A DNA stretch of 64,000 bases from Flavihumibacter profundi (GCF_020076305.1 NZ_JAIQXE010000003.1:787907-851906); one strand, 5' to 3'; counted from the stretch's first letter, positions 46,780 to 55,305 are shown. A program made the numbers and translations. Notes: a model not told the origin generated them from the sequence alone.

Positions 46780-47430
46780 AAAAATGAGGCAATTATTCAT
46801 AACTTAAACAAGAATGATTGCGCATGAAAAAGTCAAAATTTACGGAAGCGCAGATTGTATTTGCGATCAATAACAAGTGTAAAGTAAAATCAGGATTATT
46901 TATAAAACATGTAAGGTTTATTTAGGACGAGTCACCGAAGAGATCTGTCGCAAGATGGGCGTCAGTGAAGCTACTTTTTACAATTGGAAAAAGAAGTATG
47001 GTGGCCTTGGCGTATCTGAACTTAGGGAACTGCGGCAACTCAAGGAGGAAAATGTAAGATTAAAGCAAATGGTGGCTGACCTTAGCTTGGACAAGCAAAT
47101 GCTTCAAGATGTAATCAAAAAAAAGCTCTGAGGCCAGCCCAAAAGAAGGAGCTGGCCGCACATATAATAAGTCAATTCAAAGTGTCTATTCGGCGCGCTT
47201 GTAGGCTTCTGCATAATCGTCATTCGGTTTACTATTACCAACACCATCGCCGTGAAGACCGGCCTGTCCGCGCCAGGATAAAAGAAATAGCAGAAACAAA
47301 AATCCGATTTGGCATGTGGCGCGTTTATACGGTGCTGCGAAGAGAAGGCTGGCCAGATAATCACAAGGGGGTCCACAGGATCTAAAAAGAGGAAGGCCTC
47401 AATCTTCGACGCAGAACCAACCCTCGAACT
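46743..47430 (+). mobile_element. degraded IS3-family element
   Basis: The left end is TGACCTCCCCCCAAAAAACT followed by GGACA, typical of IS3 relatives. orfA starts at 46824 (MKKSKFTEAQIVFA), is interrupted after about 12 codons by some 50 bp of unrelated sequence, and resumes as EEICRKMGVSEATFYNWKKK with its Leu-rich tail to the stop at 47129. The orfB part follows in another frame (SIRRACRLLHNRHSVYYYQH, then RFGMWRVYTVLRREGW) and breaks near 47385, before the DDE domain is complete. It is not functional. Confidence 0.8.
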
Positions 47431-47674
47431 GTTTCATCCGCTGATGATGGGGTGGCATGTGGTCAGCAAGTGTGGTATAGGATTTCTGGTGGTTTTTTCG
47501 CACTGTAATAGAGGCCATCATCCCGAAGCTGGATATGGTAATTGCGTTGTATGGACAGGATTCTGCATTTTTTCAACACGCAGGGCGTGGCAGGCAACTG
47601 GCGAAGCAGCGGGCGCTCGAGCTGTTCAAAAGATCTTTTCTGCTAATAGACGATCCTTTAAGTACACCATTAAC

Positions 47675-47710
47675 GATAGGGATCTTTTTAATTTCGTAAA
47701 TATTTGCATT
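47675..47710. repeat. second copy of the operon promoter-like block
   Basis: 36 bp nearly identical to 42763-42797 (three mismatches and one extra base), between the IS3 and IS21 remnants and not followed by a gene. Confidence 0.55.
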
Positions 47711-47869
47711 GCCTGCAAGCGTAGTATGACACCCTAAAAGTTCAGGCAGACAAAACTCGATATGAATTTCAACAATATTGACAACATAAAGAAAGCAGGT
47801 TTTGTAGGATTCAGTCAGATCTTATCTGGCGCGCATAGCGGAAGACAGCAGTAATGCATCCAGGCCGAC

Positions 47870-48163
47870 CGATAGAGAACTGGCAGATTGTTTTTACAAC
47901 TGAACCACCTGGAACGCCAGGCGCTGATCATACTGGACGACTTTGGCCTGCAACCCATGCAACAGGATGTAAAACTTGCCTTGTTGCAAATCCTCGAAGA
48001 ACGCCATGGTAAGTATGCTACGCTGATCACCTCCCAATTACCCGTTAGTGCCAGGCACGAGTACATTAATGAACCAACCGTCGCCTATGCTCTAATGGTC
48101 AGATTGACAGCCGGCGCTCACCGGATCGAACTGAAAGGCGAATCTATTAGAAGAAAAAAATGA
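47870..48163 (+). pseudogene. istB: IS21-family istB fragment
   Basis: The C-terminal part of an IstB helper ATPase: ALIILDDFGLQPMQQD (Walker B), LEERHGKYATLITSQLPV (sensor) and HRIELKGESIRRKK to a normal stop. The N-terminal half with Walker A and the istA transposase gene are missing, so this is a remnant of an IS21-type element. Confidence 0.85.
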
Positions 48164-48467
48164 ACGAAGGTCACTTAGGATAAATACTTTTGAAATCACT
48201 AACCGCTCTTTACATTACTGTTCTTCATTGACCCTAAACAGAGGCGTCAACATCACCCGGAATACCGGGGTCAGTATCACCGGAATTTACAGCTAAGCTA
48301 ATAAACTGGAAAAGTAATTTACATCCGAAGGGTTTAATACGTAGGAATTTGAAAGCTTTTTAAACAAACTGGATGCCTGCAAAGTACTTGATCTAAAGTC
48401 AGAAGTTAGCTTTGAATAGTACCAACAATAATGGTTTTCAATTCCAGTACTACCGGAGCACTCATTA

Positions 48468-48818
48468 TTATTTTTTACTTTTATTTCGATAATATTTTTT
48501 CTGTGATTTTTGTTCGTTCTTTCGCCCTTTTTCGATTGGATTTTTTTTCCACTTGAGCGCATGTTGAACAACATTGTTTATTATCCAGTAGTGGCTTTGA
48601 CACACGAAGCTCCAGTTGCCAATTGAGGGTGTCAGGGTAATCGTATCGCCATCATAACTAAGCTGCCATCCCACAGGAGACAGCGGAGTAACGACCTTTT
48701 GGCCGCAGCCGCAAGGACACTTATGAATAACAGTGCCAAATTCCATAGATACATAAAGAATTCCTTCTTCAAGTTCCGTAGGCATTAGTTCTACAAATTT
48801 ATTCTGCAGTTTCATCAT
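48468..48818 (-). CDS. DUF6527 metal-binding protein of the Ubl operon
   Basis: A 116-residue protein of the DUF6527 family, which occurs with bacterial ubiquitin-like operons. The metal ligands are the tight cluster CPCGCG (Cys34, 36, 38) and Cys73/His76 in FVCQSHYW. The core VTPLSPVGWQLSYDGDTITL is family-typical, and the last 35 residues are a Lys-rich tail. A role as a Ubl peptidase or accessory conjugation factor is inferred for the family, not shown here. Its start overlaps the E1 gene by 20 bp. Confidence 0.85.
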   Translation of the reverse strand: MMKLQNKFVELMPTELEEGILYVSMEFGTVIHKCPCGCGQKVVTPLSPVGWQLSYDGDTITLTPSIGNWSFVCQSHYWIINNVVQHALKWKKNPIEKGRKNEQKSQKKYYRNKSKK

Positions 48819-49977
48819 TCAAAAGTTGTGATTCATTAACCGTATAAGTCGTGTGATGCTCTTTTTCCATATCATGGTAGAAGCCAAACATCTTCTTCCA
48901 TTTGACAATGGCCAGAGCCGCATTTAAAGCATTGAGTTCCGCAATCTGAATATTGGAGTGATACCCATCGTCTTCCTGATCAACGAAAGAAATCCGTCTT
49001 TCTAAATGATCTTTTTTTGCCAAATTGCATGAGGTTACTCTTAACGTGCCAAGCAATGTATTGTTTTTTACATTTAACCCCATGCCAACATCAATGAAAG
49101 GCACATTTGTATTTAAGAGGGCGTCAATGATAAGCCTCTTGATTTCTCCTTTATCAATGGCAATGAAAACAATGTCCATACCGGATAGCTCATTCACCGT
49201 TTGCGGAGTGATAAAATAGTCATGCGGAATAATATATCGGTGCATTTGAGAATACTTCGTATGCAGGTAATGAACCTTTTTTAAATTGCTGTTTAGCTCC
49301 TCAACCGTTGCCGCTCCTGGCGCACGAAATGCGTTGTGTACATGAAAATGATCTCCGTCAAAAAGATGGATCTCCTGGACAGGTGTTTTAGAAATAAAAT
49401 CAAGAAGGTATGATCCCGTTCCACCACTGCCTACGATAGCAATTTTTTGCCCTTGCAGCTTTTCACTGATCGGTGTGATATTGGCTCTGCTGGAATTAGT
49501 GTCTATATATCTGAAAACGGTATCCTCTGCATCTTCCTGGATAACCGGGTGTGATTTTTCCGATACATCTTCTCTCAGTGCTTTAGCTGGGGCCGAAATA
49601 AGATTTGCATAACTACTAATTTTCTCATAATAATCTATATAGGACCGCCCTGGTTTGTTCGAAAATGAAAAATCTATCACAACTCCTTTGGTGATTTCCT
49701 GAGTTGCGCTTGCGTGTTGCAGTGCAGTAATGGGACTGCCATCGGGATAACATGGATAAGCTCCGGCAAAATGAATAACATGTGTATTCGGAACTCCTGT
49801 TTTGCCCGGACTGCTTAAGGTAAGTTCGCTCACAAGCTTGCCAAATTGTACTTCTTTTTTGTCATTAACGTACGGAATCTGGTGGACTACCAGGAGTCCA
49901 CCTTTTATCTGAATTCCGTAGCCTTCATCCTTTAATCTCTTCAGATCCGGACTATGACTGATTAGCTGGTGTGACAT
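48799..49977 (-). CDS. ThiF/E1-like activating enzyme with N-terminal domain
   Basis: A 392-residue protein in two parts. Residues 1-165 match the DUF6791 type domain that precedes ThiF in such operons (HVIHFAGAYPCYPDGSPI around residues 66-83). Residues 175-365 are an E1 adenylation domain: nucleotide loop IVGSGGTGSYLLDF (181-194), the acidic LFDGD near 205-209, FIAIDKGEIKR and PFIDVGMG. The only cysteines are Cys76 in the N-terminal domain and Cys317 (RVTSCNLA), so these are the only candidates for thioester transfer. Overlaps the Ubl gene by 26 bp. Confidence 0.88.
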   Translation of the reverse strand: MSHQLISHSPDLKRLKDEGYGIQIKGGLLVVHQIPYVNDKKEVQFGKLVSELTLSSPGKTGVPNTHVIHFAGAYPCYPDGSPITALQHASATQEITKGVVIDFSFSNKPGRSYIDYYEKISSYANLISAPAKALREDVSEKSHPVIQEDAEDTVFRYIDTNSSRANITPISEKLQGQKIAIVGSGGTGSYLLDFISKTPVQEIHLFDGDHFHVHNAFRAPGAATVEELNSNLKKVHYLHTKYSQMHRYIIPHDYFITPQTVNELSGMDIVFIAIDKGEIKRLIIDALLNTNVPFIDVGMGLNVKNNTLLGTLRVTSCNLAKKDHLERRISFVDQEDDGYHSNIQIAELNALNAALAIVKWKKMFGFYHDMEKEHHTTYTVNESQLLNDETAE

Positions 49978-50236
49978 TAAATCTCATTAGATCTTTAACG
50001 TGAACAGATTGGCCTTTTGTTAAGGAACCTTCAGGCTTTTTATCATTCCCTTTCTTATAAGTGACCGTATAGGTTTGTGAAGCATTTTCAGGTTGCACAC
50101 CAAACGCCAATACGACAACTTGTTCAAATGAAATTGATTTTTCCTTCCAATCCTTTGTTTCGGCATTTACATAGATGGTGACATCTTTTTTGTCATCATA
50201 TTTTTCATTGTCTTTTTTTTCAATTGCCTCGCTCAT
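49952..50236 (-). CDS. multiubiquitin-type ubiquitin-like protein
   Basis: A 94-residue protein with one beta-grasp domain of the Multi_ubiq family, presumably the modifier activated by the E1 encoded directly downstream. A Lys/Asp-rich lead is followed by VTIYVNAETKDWKEKSISFE, VVVLAFG, then YTVTYKKGNDKKPEGSLTKG and the end LMRFNVTPANQS. There is no C-terminal Gly-Gly, so activation requires another chemistry or trimming at an internal site. It may be an ordinary feature of the family, as the FNVT-type end recurs in relatives I recall. Confidence 0.85.
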   Translation of the reverse strand: MSEAIEKKDNEKYDDKKDVTIYVNAETKDWKEKSISFEQVVVLAFGVQPENASQTYTVTYKKGNDKKPEGSLTKGQSVHVKDLMRFNVTPANQS

Positions 50237-50257
50237 TTTAAAAACTATTTTAATTGA

Positions 50258-50491
50258 TTAATATTTTTTGTCTTTCGGTGGTACAGGATCGTTGCCGTAA
50301 GAGTCCTTATCTCTTATTCTCCCGTTTTTTCCATGAATGATAACTTCTGACTTTTGATGCTTGGCTATGTTGGTAGCCACATTAATCGCTTTCTTTTGAG
50401 TCTCGGTAACTTTTGTTGCTTTTTCATTACCGGCTCCTTTAACCTGCCAGCCACCTCCAGGGTGCTTGGTCACATGCTGATTCTTTCCCAT
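50258..50491 (-). CDS. DUF2188 family protein
   Basis: A 77-residue protein of the DUF2188 family: HVTKHPGGGWQVKGAGNEKA, then KATKVTETQKKAINVATNIA and SEVIIHGKNGRIRDKDSYGN, ending PVPPKDKKY. Family function is unknown. It is the first gene of the Ubl operon, 21 bp before the Ubl start, so it may be a regulator, an immunity-like or a target-related factor of that system. Confidence 0.85.
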   Translation of the reverse strand: MGKNQHVTKHPGGGWQVKGAGNEKATKVTETQKKAINVATNIAKHQKSEVIIHGKNGRIRDKDSYGNDPVPPKDKKY

Positions 50492-50753
50492 TTCTTTACA
50501 TTTTTTAATGGGTTAACAAAACTGCCCCAACCTTATAACGGAGTAGAGGAATAGTCGCCGGAAAGCTGTATAGAGAGGAAATCACTGAGAGAGTTAATGT
50601 ACTCTGGCAGGGATTGTAAATCGGCGGGAACCCCTACTTTTGTACTGAACTTGAAAAAGGAAACGAGCAGCTTTCAATCTCTTTTCCTGAAAGCCCTTTG
50701 GAGGTATGAACTCAGAGGGCTTTTCCCTTTCTATAAAGAACTTATTCAATAAT
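50492..50753. other. gap between ietS and the Ubl operon
   Basis: A 262-bp gap. AAGCCCT (50691-50697) pairs with AGGGCTT (50716-50722) and could be a weak terminator for the subtilase gene on the minus strand. The rest is presumably the promoter region of the Ubl operon, but no clear TAnnTTTG box was found. Confidence 0.35.
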
Positions 50754-53117
50754 TTATTGGTTCAGTCTAACTCTTACTTCTTCTTTGAGCTTAACATTTG
50801 TATGCACAAAGCTGAAGTTGTCAAGTAAATGAGTTACCTCATTGTAAATATTACCACGCTTCTTAGTGTCTTTGATGGTGATGACCAAACAAAACTCATG
50901 GCTTGGCGTTATTTTTTGTGCCTCACATTTTGTTTCAGTAAAATGCCTGAATAGCCCCTCTAGCTTTAAATACCAGTTTTTAGGCCCTTTTAAATACTTC
51001 TCTTTATTTGCATTGGTGAAGTCATCAAAATTTACACACCACTTCTTCACCGGCTGATATTTGTCTCCATAAGACACCAACATCCTTTCCGAAGCAAATG
51101 CCGTCGTTACATCATGTGAAGCCTTCTTGCTATAAACAGCAGTTGACAATACATTCTGTCTGCCGTCAGCTCCGATAGGATTTTTAATTGTGGCCTTACT
51201 CGTGTCCCTGGCAACCTTTTCATCATAGCTGCCGAACATTACATCAATGTTGGACTGACAATATTCAGCACCCTGAGAAACTTCAAGAATTGGTGCAGTT
51301 ACCAGGGTTACTGTAACTTCGCCATAATGATATCCTTCTTCATCAACCATGCTGGGCGGAAAAGGGAAGTCCAGAATATCAATGAAATTTCCCCTCTCAA
51401 GAGTATCCTGCAGGATTAATGTTATTTCGTTGGGTTGGTTAAAGAGAATTTCGTTTACGTTTGATGGCAGCCCAAATCCAGCTGTATCAATTTTTTCCGC
51501 AATGGCCACTTTCATTTCTGGCGGGTATTTGGCAGAATGGATGATCAGTGCCTTTAAAAGTAACGGATTAAATTTCTCGCTGATCATCGCATCCAATCCT
51601 GCGGCAATAGCAGAAACCCGAGGCGTAGAAAAGCTGGTACCAACCTTACCCGCAACTCGTCCATCAGGAGCGAAGGAATAAACATGGTTGTAAACAGGAT
51701 TGTTTCTATGGTCCAGGCCTGCATTGCCTCCAATGTGAACTACATCGGGTTTTATCAGGTAAGCAGGTCCGGGGCCTTTTCTCGAAAAAGGGGAGGGTGT
51801 ATGTTTATCTGATATGTCAGTTCCGTTTTTATCATGTGTAAGCGAGCCGACAACCAACCCTCTTACAGTGTCTGCTGATTTAGAGATCCTTTTTGTTGGT
51901 GCACTTCTTGTAAAAGCGTCACAGTTCCCGGCTGACTTGCAGATCAATACGTCATGATGCTCCTGTATTTCGTCTAAAGCTTTAGCAAAATCTGAGAATT
52001 CATGGTGATCAGCTTCCATGCTAGTACCAAGAGAAAGATTCCAAATCTTTATCTCGTCATTTTTGCCGATTGCCTCACGAATATGCTCAATCAATTCATC
52101 TTCATAAATTCTCTGCTTTTTTATATCGGGCATTACAATCGCCTCAAATATCTTGCAGCCTTCAACGCCGGTGTAACCTTGCCCCTCCAATTCATCGCCA
52201 TAAATCAATACGCCAGCTACGAATGTACCATGACTTTTATCTACATCATTGGTATGATATTTAGAAAAGCTATTTTTGTGGAGCCAGGGCTTGAGATGCG
52301 GAATATCTGCCACTCCGGTGTCCAGCACACCAACCACCGGGTAATTAACTCCTTCTTTCGGAACTTTTACCGGTATCTGTTTCTCTTCCATAATTTCATC
52401 AAGCGTTATATCGTAAACAGGCATTTCGCTTATCAACTGTACACCATCAAAATTTTTTAGTTCTTCAAAAGCGTCCTGTGTTACATCACTTAGCCGGTAA
52501 ATATTTAGATCTCCGGAATAGGCAGCTCTTTCATATCGCAGTTTTTTATCATCGCAGTAGCTCTCAAACTGTTTTGTCACAATGCTATTCAATTCATTGT
52601 TCTCATAATTAATAAGCTTCAATTTTAATACGGTTTCCTTATCCGGTTCTACATCTATCACCGGCTTAAACTCTTCTACATTTGTAATTGCAGAGACACC
52701 CACAGTAGTAGAAAAGCTTGGAAAAGCATCATTTATATTTTCAAATTTCTTTAGTATAGATAGCACGTCATTCTGGCTATCAATCTTAACCAGAACTTCA
52801 TCCTCGCCTGCAATACCGATCATATTTATTTTACCGATATTGAAAAGTGTGGCAATTTCCTTTCGATGGCTTTTTGCCAATGCTTCTTCGTTAAGTTTCA
52901 CCTTTACAACAGATGGCACGTAGTTGTTCTGGTTCACTTTTTCGGCCAATGATCTGGAAATATTTGTGAGAACGTTGCTAACATAGGAGACTTTTTCCTG
53001 CAGTTCTGAAGGAGTATTCACCCATTTTGGCAGTCTCCTTTCGCCACCACCTTCGGTGTCCAATTCATCTTTCTGCCTCTTCTGAAAGAATTTTATAGGA
53101 AGGTTTCTTTCTGCCAT
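50754..53117 (-). CDS. ietS: subtilisin-like serine protease, IetS type
   Basis: A 787-residue S8-family protease with the complete catalytic set: Asp266 in GVLDTGVADI, His296 in KSHGTFVAGVL, oxyanion Asn398 in KSAGNCD and Ser495 in GTSFSTPRVSA. A roughly 255-residue N-terminal region resembles a propeptide-like module and about 290 residues follow the catalytic domain. No signal peptide is present, so it acts in the cytosol. It is coupled to the AAA ATPase gene 4 bp upstream. This pair corresponds to the IetAS antiphage system; the protease target is not known to me. Confidence 0.88.
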   Translation of the reverse strand: MAERNLPIKFFQKRQKDELDTEGGGERRLPKWVNTPSELQEKVSYVSNVLTNISRSLAEKVNQNNYVPSVVKVKLNEEALAKSHRKEIATLFNIGKINMIGIAGEDEVLVKIDSQNDVLSILKKFENINDAFPSFSTTVGVSAITNVEEFKPVIDVEPDKETVLKLKLINYENNELNSIVTKQFESYCDDKKLRYERAAYSGDLNIYRLSDVTQDAFEELKNFDGVQLISEMPVYDITLDEIMEEKQIPVKVPKEGVNYPVVGVLDTGVADIPHLKPWLHKNSFSKYHTNDVDKSHGTFVAGVLIYGDELEGQGYTGVEGCKIFEAIVMPDIKKQRIYEDELIEHIREAIGKNDEIKIWNLSLGTSMEADHHEFSDFAKALDEIQEHHDVLICKSAGNCDAFTRSAPTKRISKSADTVRGLVVGSLTHDKNGTDISDKHTPSPFSRKGPGPAYLIKPDVVHIGGNAGLDHRNNPVYNHVYSFAPDGRVAGKVGTSFSTPRVSAIAAGLDAMISEKFNPLLLKALIIHSAKYPPEMKVAIAEKIDTAGFGLPSNVNEILFNQPNEITLILQDTLERGNFIDILDFPFPPSMVDEEGYHYGEVTVTLVTAPILEVSQGAEYCQSNIDVMFGSYDEKVARDTSKATIKNPIGADGRQNVLSTAVYSKKASHDVTTAFASERMLVSYGDKYQPVKKWCVNFDDFTNANKEKYLKGPKNWYLKLEGLFRHFTETKCEAQKITPSHEFCLVITIKDTKKRGNIYNEVTHLLDNFSFVHTNVKLKEEVRVRLNQ

Positions 53118-53121
53118 TACT

Positions 53122-54216
53122 TTAAGATTGTTTGTTTAAATAATTTCTTATTTGCCTGACTGAAATTTTCATCCTCTCTGCTATTGCGGCCTGGGGTATT
53201 CCATTATCGTTTAAGAATTCAACAAGCTTTTCTATCACTAAGTCACCATGATGATTAAATTCAAATAGTTCAACTAACAGGTCTTCATATTTAAGTATGC
53301 TGTTGCCGCTTATGATTGCATGTGCCTTGGCATTGTTTACGATACTTTTTATATCAGAGGGAGTTTTCCCTTCCATTAATTTGATAGCCTTATCCAACTT
53401 CTTCTCGTCAGAAATAAAATCAGTTTTGAAGTCTGTTGTGAACGTTTTCAATAATTCAGTGATTTCATTTTCTTGAGGTGCACCAATCTCTATAACCGTA
53501 TTAAATCTTCTCCAAATAGCTTTATCAAGTAGCTCCGGATGATTTGTCGCCGCTATGAGAATATTATGCGATGCAAAAGCGTCGATATTCTGCAAAAGAC
53601 TATTGATAACTCTTTTCAATTCACCTAATTCGTATTGATCGTCTCTTGCCTTTGCAATGGCATCGAATTCATCCAGGAAAAGAATGCATGGTTTGTTATC
53701 TGCAAAGTCAAATATTTTCCTGATGTTTTTGGCTGTATTTCCCAAAAGAGATGAAACGATTGCATCGAATCTTGCGATAACCAGCGGAAGTCCCGTCTTT
53801 TCAGAAATATACCTTGCTACTGTAGTTTTACCGCAGCCTGGCTTGCCATAAAGCAGAAGGGTATTTGAAACTTCTATACCATTTTTGATCAAATCATCTT
53901 GATGCTTTACAATGCTAATAAAGTCGCTTACTTTATTACCAACCAGTTTGGGCAATACGATGGTGGTAGCCTCCTTGGCTGGCATTTCAACATCAACAAT
54001 ACTTAGCCTGCTTTCATTATCCACGGGCGTGGTTAGCAATTCATCCATGCTAACGGTTGTAGTATGTCCGGTCTCAATTGCTCTAAGAATCATTTTTGCC
54101 ATTTTATTATCGCCGTCGTATCCTAATTTGTCGGCTAGCATTTTTGCATAGTTGTAAACCTTTTTAGGATCTCTAGCTAATCCTCCTTCTATTATCCGTA
54201 ATATTTCCGTGTACAT
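53122..54216 (-). CDS. ietA: AAA ATPase, IetA type
   Basis: A 364-residue AAA+ ATPase. Walker A is GKPGCGKT (124-131), Walker B is CILFLDEFDAIAKA (177-190), sensor 1 is the ATNHPELLD segment and the arginine finger region is AIWRRFNTVIEIG. The N-terminal 90 residues are a separate domain, and the C-terminus (AAIAERMKISVRQIRNYL) looks like a helix-turn-helix. It precedes the subtilase gene by 4 bp. The pairing with a cytosolic subtilase fits IetAS, in which the ATPase is thought to recognise or unfold substrate for the protease. Confidence 0.88.
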   Translation of the reverse strand: MYTEILRIIEGGLARDPKKVYNYAKMLADKLGYDGDNKMAKMILRAIETGHTTTVSMDELLTTPVDNESRLSIVDVEMPAKEATTIVLPKLVGNKVSDFISIVKHQDDLIKNGIEVSNTLLLYGKPGCGKTTVARYISEKTGLPLVIARFDAIVSSLLGNTAKNIRKIFDFADNKPCILFLDEFDAIAKARDDQYELGELKRVINSLLQNIDAFASHNILIAATNHPELLDKAIWRRFNTVIEIGAPQENEITELLKTFTTDFKTDFISDEKKLDKAIKLMEGKTPSDIKSIVNNAKAHAIISGNSILKYEDLLVELFEFNHHGDLVIEKLVEFLNDNGIPQAAIAERMKISVRQIRNYLNKQS

Positions 54217-54241
54217 GGTAAGATTTTTCGTGTTTCTGTAC

Positions 54242-54249
54242 CAAAAGTA
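54242..54249 (-). promoter_or_regulatory. ietA promoter -7 box
   Basis: Read on the minus strand, TACTTTTG matches TAnnTTTG, 26 bp before the ietA start codon. The upstream DNA is very AT-rich. Confidence 0.5.
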
Positions 54250-54407
54250 AGCTAAAATGTATAAATAATACGTAAATACGGAAAAAATATCATTAAACGG
54301 GTTTAAATAACAAGTATACCGGACATTTTCTGATTATGGGACCTTTTTTCTGTAAAGTGTGAGTTATACAGAACAAGCCTTCAGCCATTGGGGCTTTTGC
54401 ACGGAGT

Positions 54408-54578
54408 TCAGTTTGTAGATGGTGTTACCACAACAAGAATTTTACGCGAAGAAGTCTCCTTTATCGAATATCCAAGGTGGATAAGGCTGGTTTTCCGATC
54501 TTTTGTAATACGAAGGCAGAGCGGCAAACTGCCGTCCTTACTGGGCTTTTGAAAAAGAACAATTTTTACGCTGGCCAT
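54408..54578 (-). pseudogene. tyrosine recombinase N-terminal remnant
   Basis: MASVKIVLFQKPSKDGSLPL followed by CLRITKDRKTSLIHLGYSIK is the arm-type DNA-binding start of Bacteroidota tyrosine recombinases (integrases). The frame ends after about 55 codons, and no catalytic domain follows. It lies 130 bp inside the right att repeat, where the integrase of a tRNA-inserted island is expected. Confidence 0.8.
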
Positions 54579-54707
54579 GTTGTACCCACTGAATTGGTAC
54601 AACATTTACCGTATTTATATGCTTTTTCGCGATTTAATTTAAAATAAATACTATTGATTATCAGTCATTTAGTTCCATATCGAACCATATGAATCCATTA
54701 ATTTTAA

Positions 54708-54752
54708 GACTGAAAATCCTTGTGTCGCCGGTTCGATTCCGGCCCACACCAC
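54708..54752 (+). repeat. attR: duplicated tRNA-Phe 3' half
   Basis: The right copy of the 45-bp repeat, identical to 42190-42234. It lacks the 5' half of a tRNA and is not a functional tRNA gene. Confidence 0.92.
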
Positions 54753-54763
54753 GTTCAAAATGA

Positions 54764-54799
54764 AGCAGCTACAGAATAAAATCAGTAGCTGCTTTTTTC
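54764..54799. terminator. original tRNA-Phe terminator, now beyond the island
   Basis: GCAGCTAC (54765-54772) pairs with GTAGCTGC (54785-54792), then TTTTTT. It starts 12 bp after the displaced tRNA 3' half and sits just past the stop of the convergent gene at 54801-55238, which it may now serve only as a boundary. Confidence 0.7.
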
Positions 54800-54800
54800 T

Positions 54801-55238
54801 TTATTGTTCTTGCAAAGCTTTTACCAGGATGGGTCCGAAATTCAACATGCCGTCACGCCCCAGGTTATCATTTTCTACATAAAAAAGGTTAAGCCCTGTA
54901 TTGGCCAGGGCTGTTTTTTCTGCATTGGGGAAAACACCCAGGTTAGTCATGCAGATAGGTTTATCCCGCACACCATTTTCTCTGAAGATTTGTAGAAACT
55001 CAATTAGCCTGCTTTGTTCTTTTGAAATATCAAAAACCTTTGTCCCAAGTGCAATCACATCACATAAAGGAATGCTTTCCCTTATCCGCTCTAATGCAGT
55101 CGCTACGCCTTCGGGAATTTCAATCGGATCCAATACCACGGGTATGATTGTAAAACCATTTTGCATCGCAAAATCATCGACTATGCCCAGGCTTTTTTCA
55201 TGACGCAGGATAACGAGAATTTTCTTGGATGAAGTCAT
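54801..55238 (-). CDS. hypothetical protein
   Basis: A 145-residue cytosolic protein with no family I recognise. It starts KKILVILRHEKSLGIVDDFA, has the look of a Rossmann-like alpha/beta domain (VIALGTKVFDISKEQSRLIE, then a PICMTNLGVFPNAEKTA segment), and ends LVKALQEQ. It stands alone just outside the island's right end. Confidence 0.6.
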   Translation of the reverse strand: MTSSKKILVILRHEKSLGIVDDFAMQNGFTIIPVVLDPIEIPEGVATALERIRESIPLCDVIALGTKVFDISKEQSRLIEFLQIFRENGVRDKPICMTNLGVFPNAEKTALANTGLNLFYVENDNLGRDGMLNFGPILVKALQEQ

Positions 55239-55305
55239 ATAGTATCATTTTGAAGATTGAAAGCAGGCGAAGATCTGATTTCTTTAATTCATTGCCTATT
55301 CTTAG

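Larger units (their letters stand above)
42190..54752. mobile_element. genomic island integrated in tRNA-Phe (defence cluster)
   Basis: A 12.5-kb block bounded by perfect 45-bp copies of the 3' part of tRNA-Phe. It contains the nuclease-like/SIR2/HerA operon, broken IS3 and IS21 elements, a ubiquitin-like operon, an AAA-subtilase pair and the start of a tyrosine recombinase gene next to the right end. No intact integrase remains, so it is probably fixed. The left operon is plainly more AT-rich than the flanking core genes. Target choice (tRNA 3' end) and remnant integrase are the standard signs of such islands. Confidence 0.88.

Noticed and set aside
48293..48574. 93-residue minus-strand frame
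   Set aside because: It overlaps the DUF6527 gene out of frame, has low-complexity Lys/Asn composition and no domain.
54708..54752. second tRNA-Phe gene
   Set aside because: Only the 3' half is present; the acceptor 5' strand and D-arm are missing, so it is the attR repeat.
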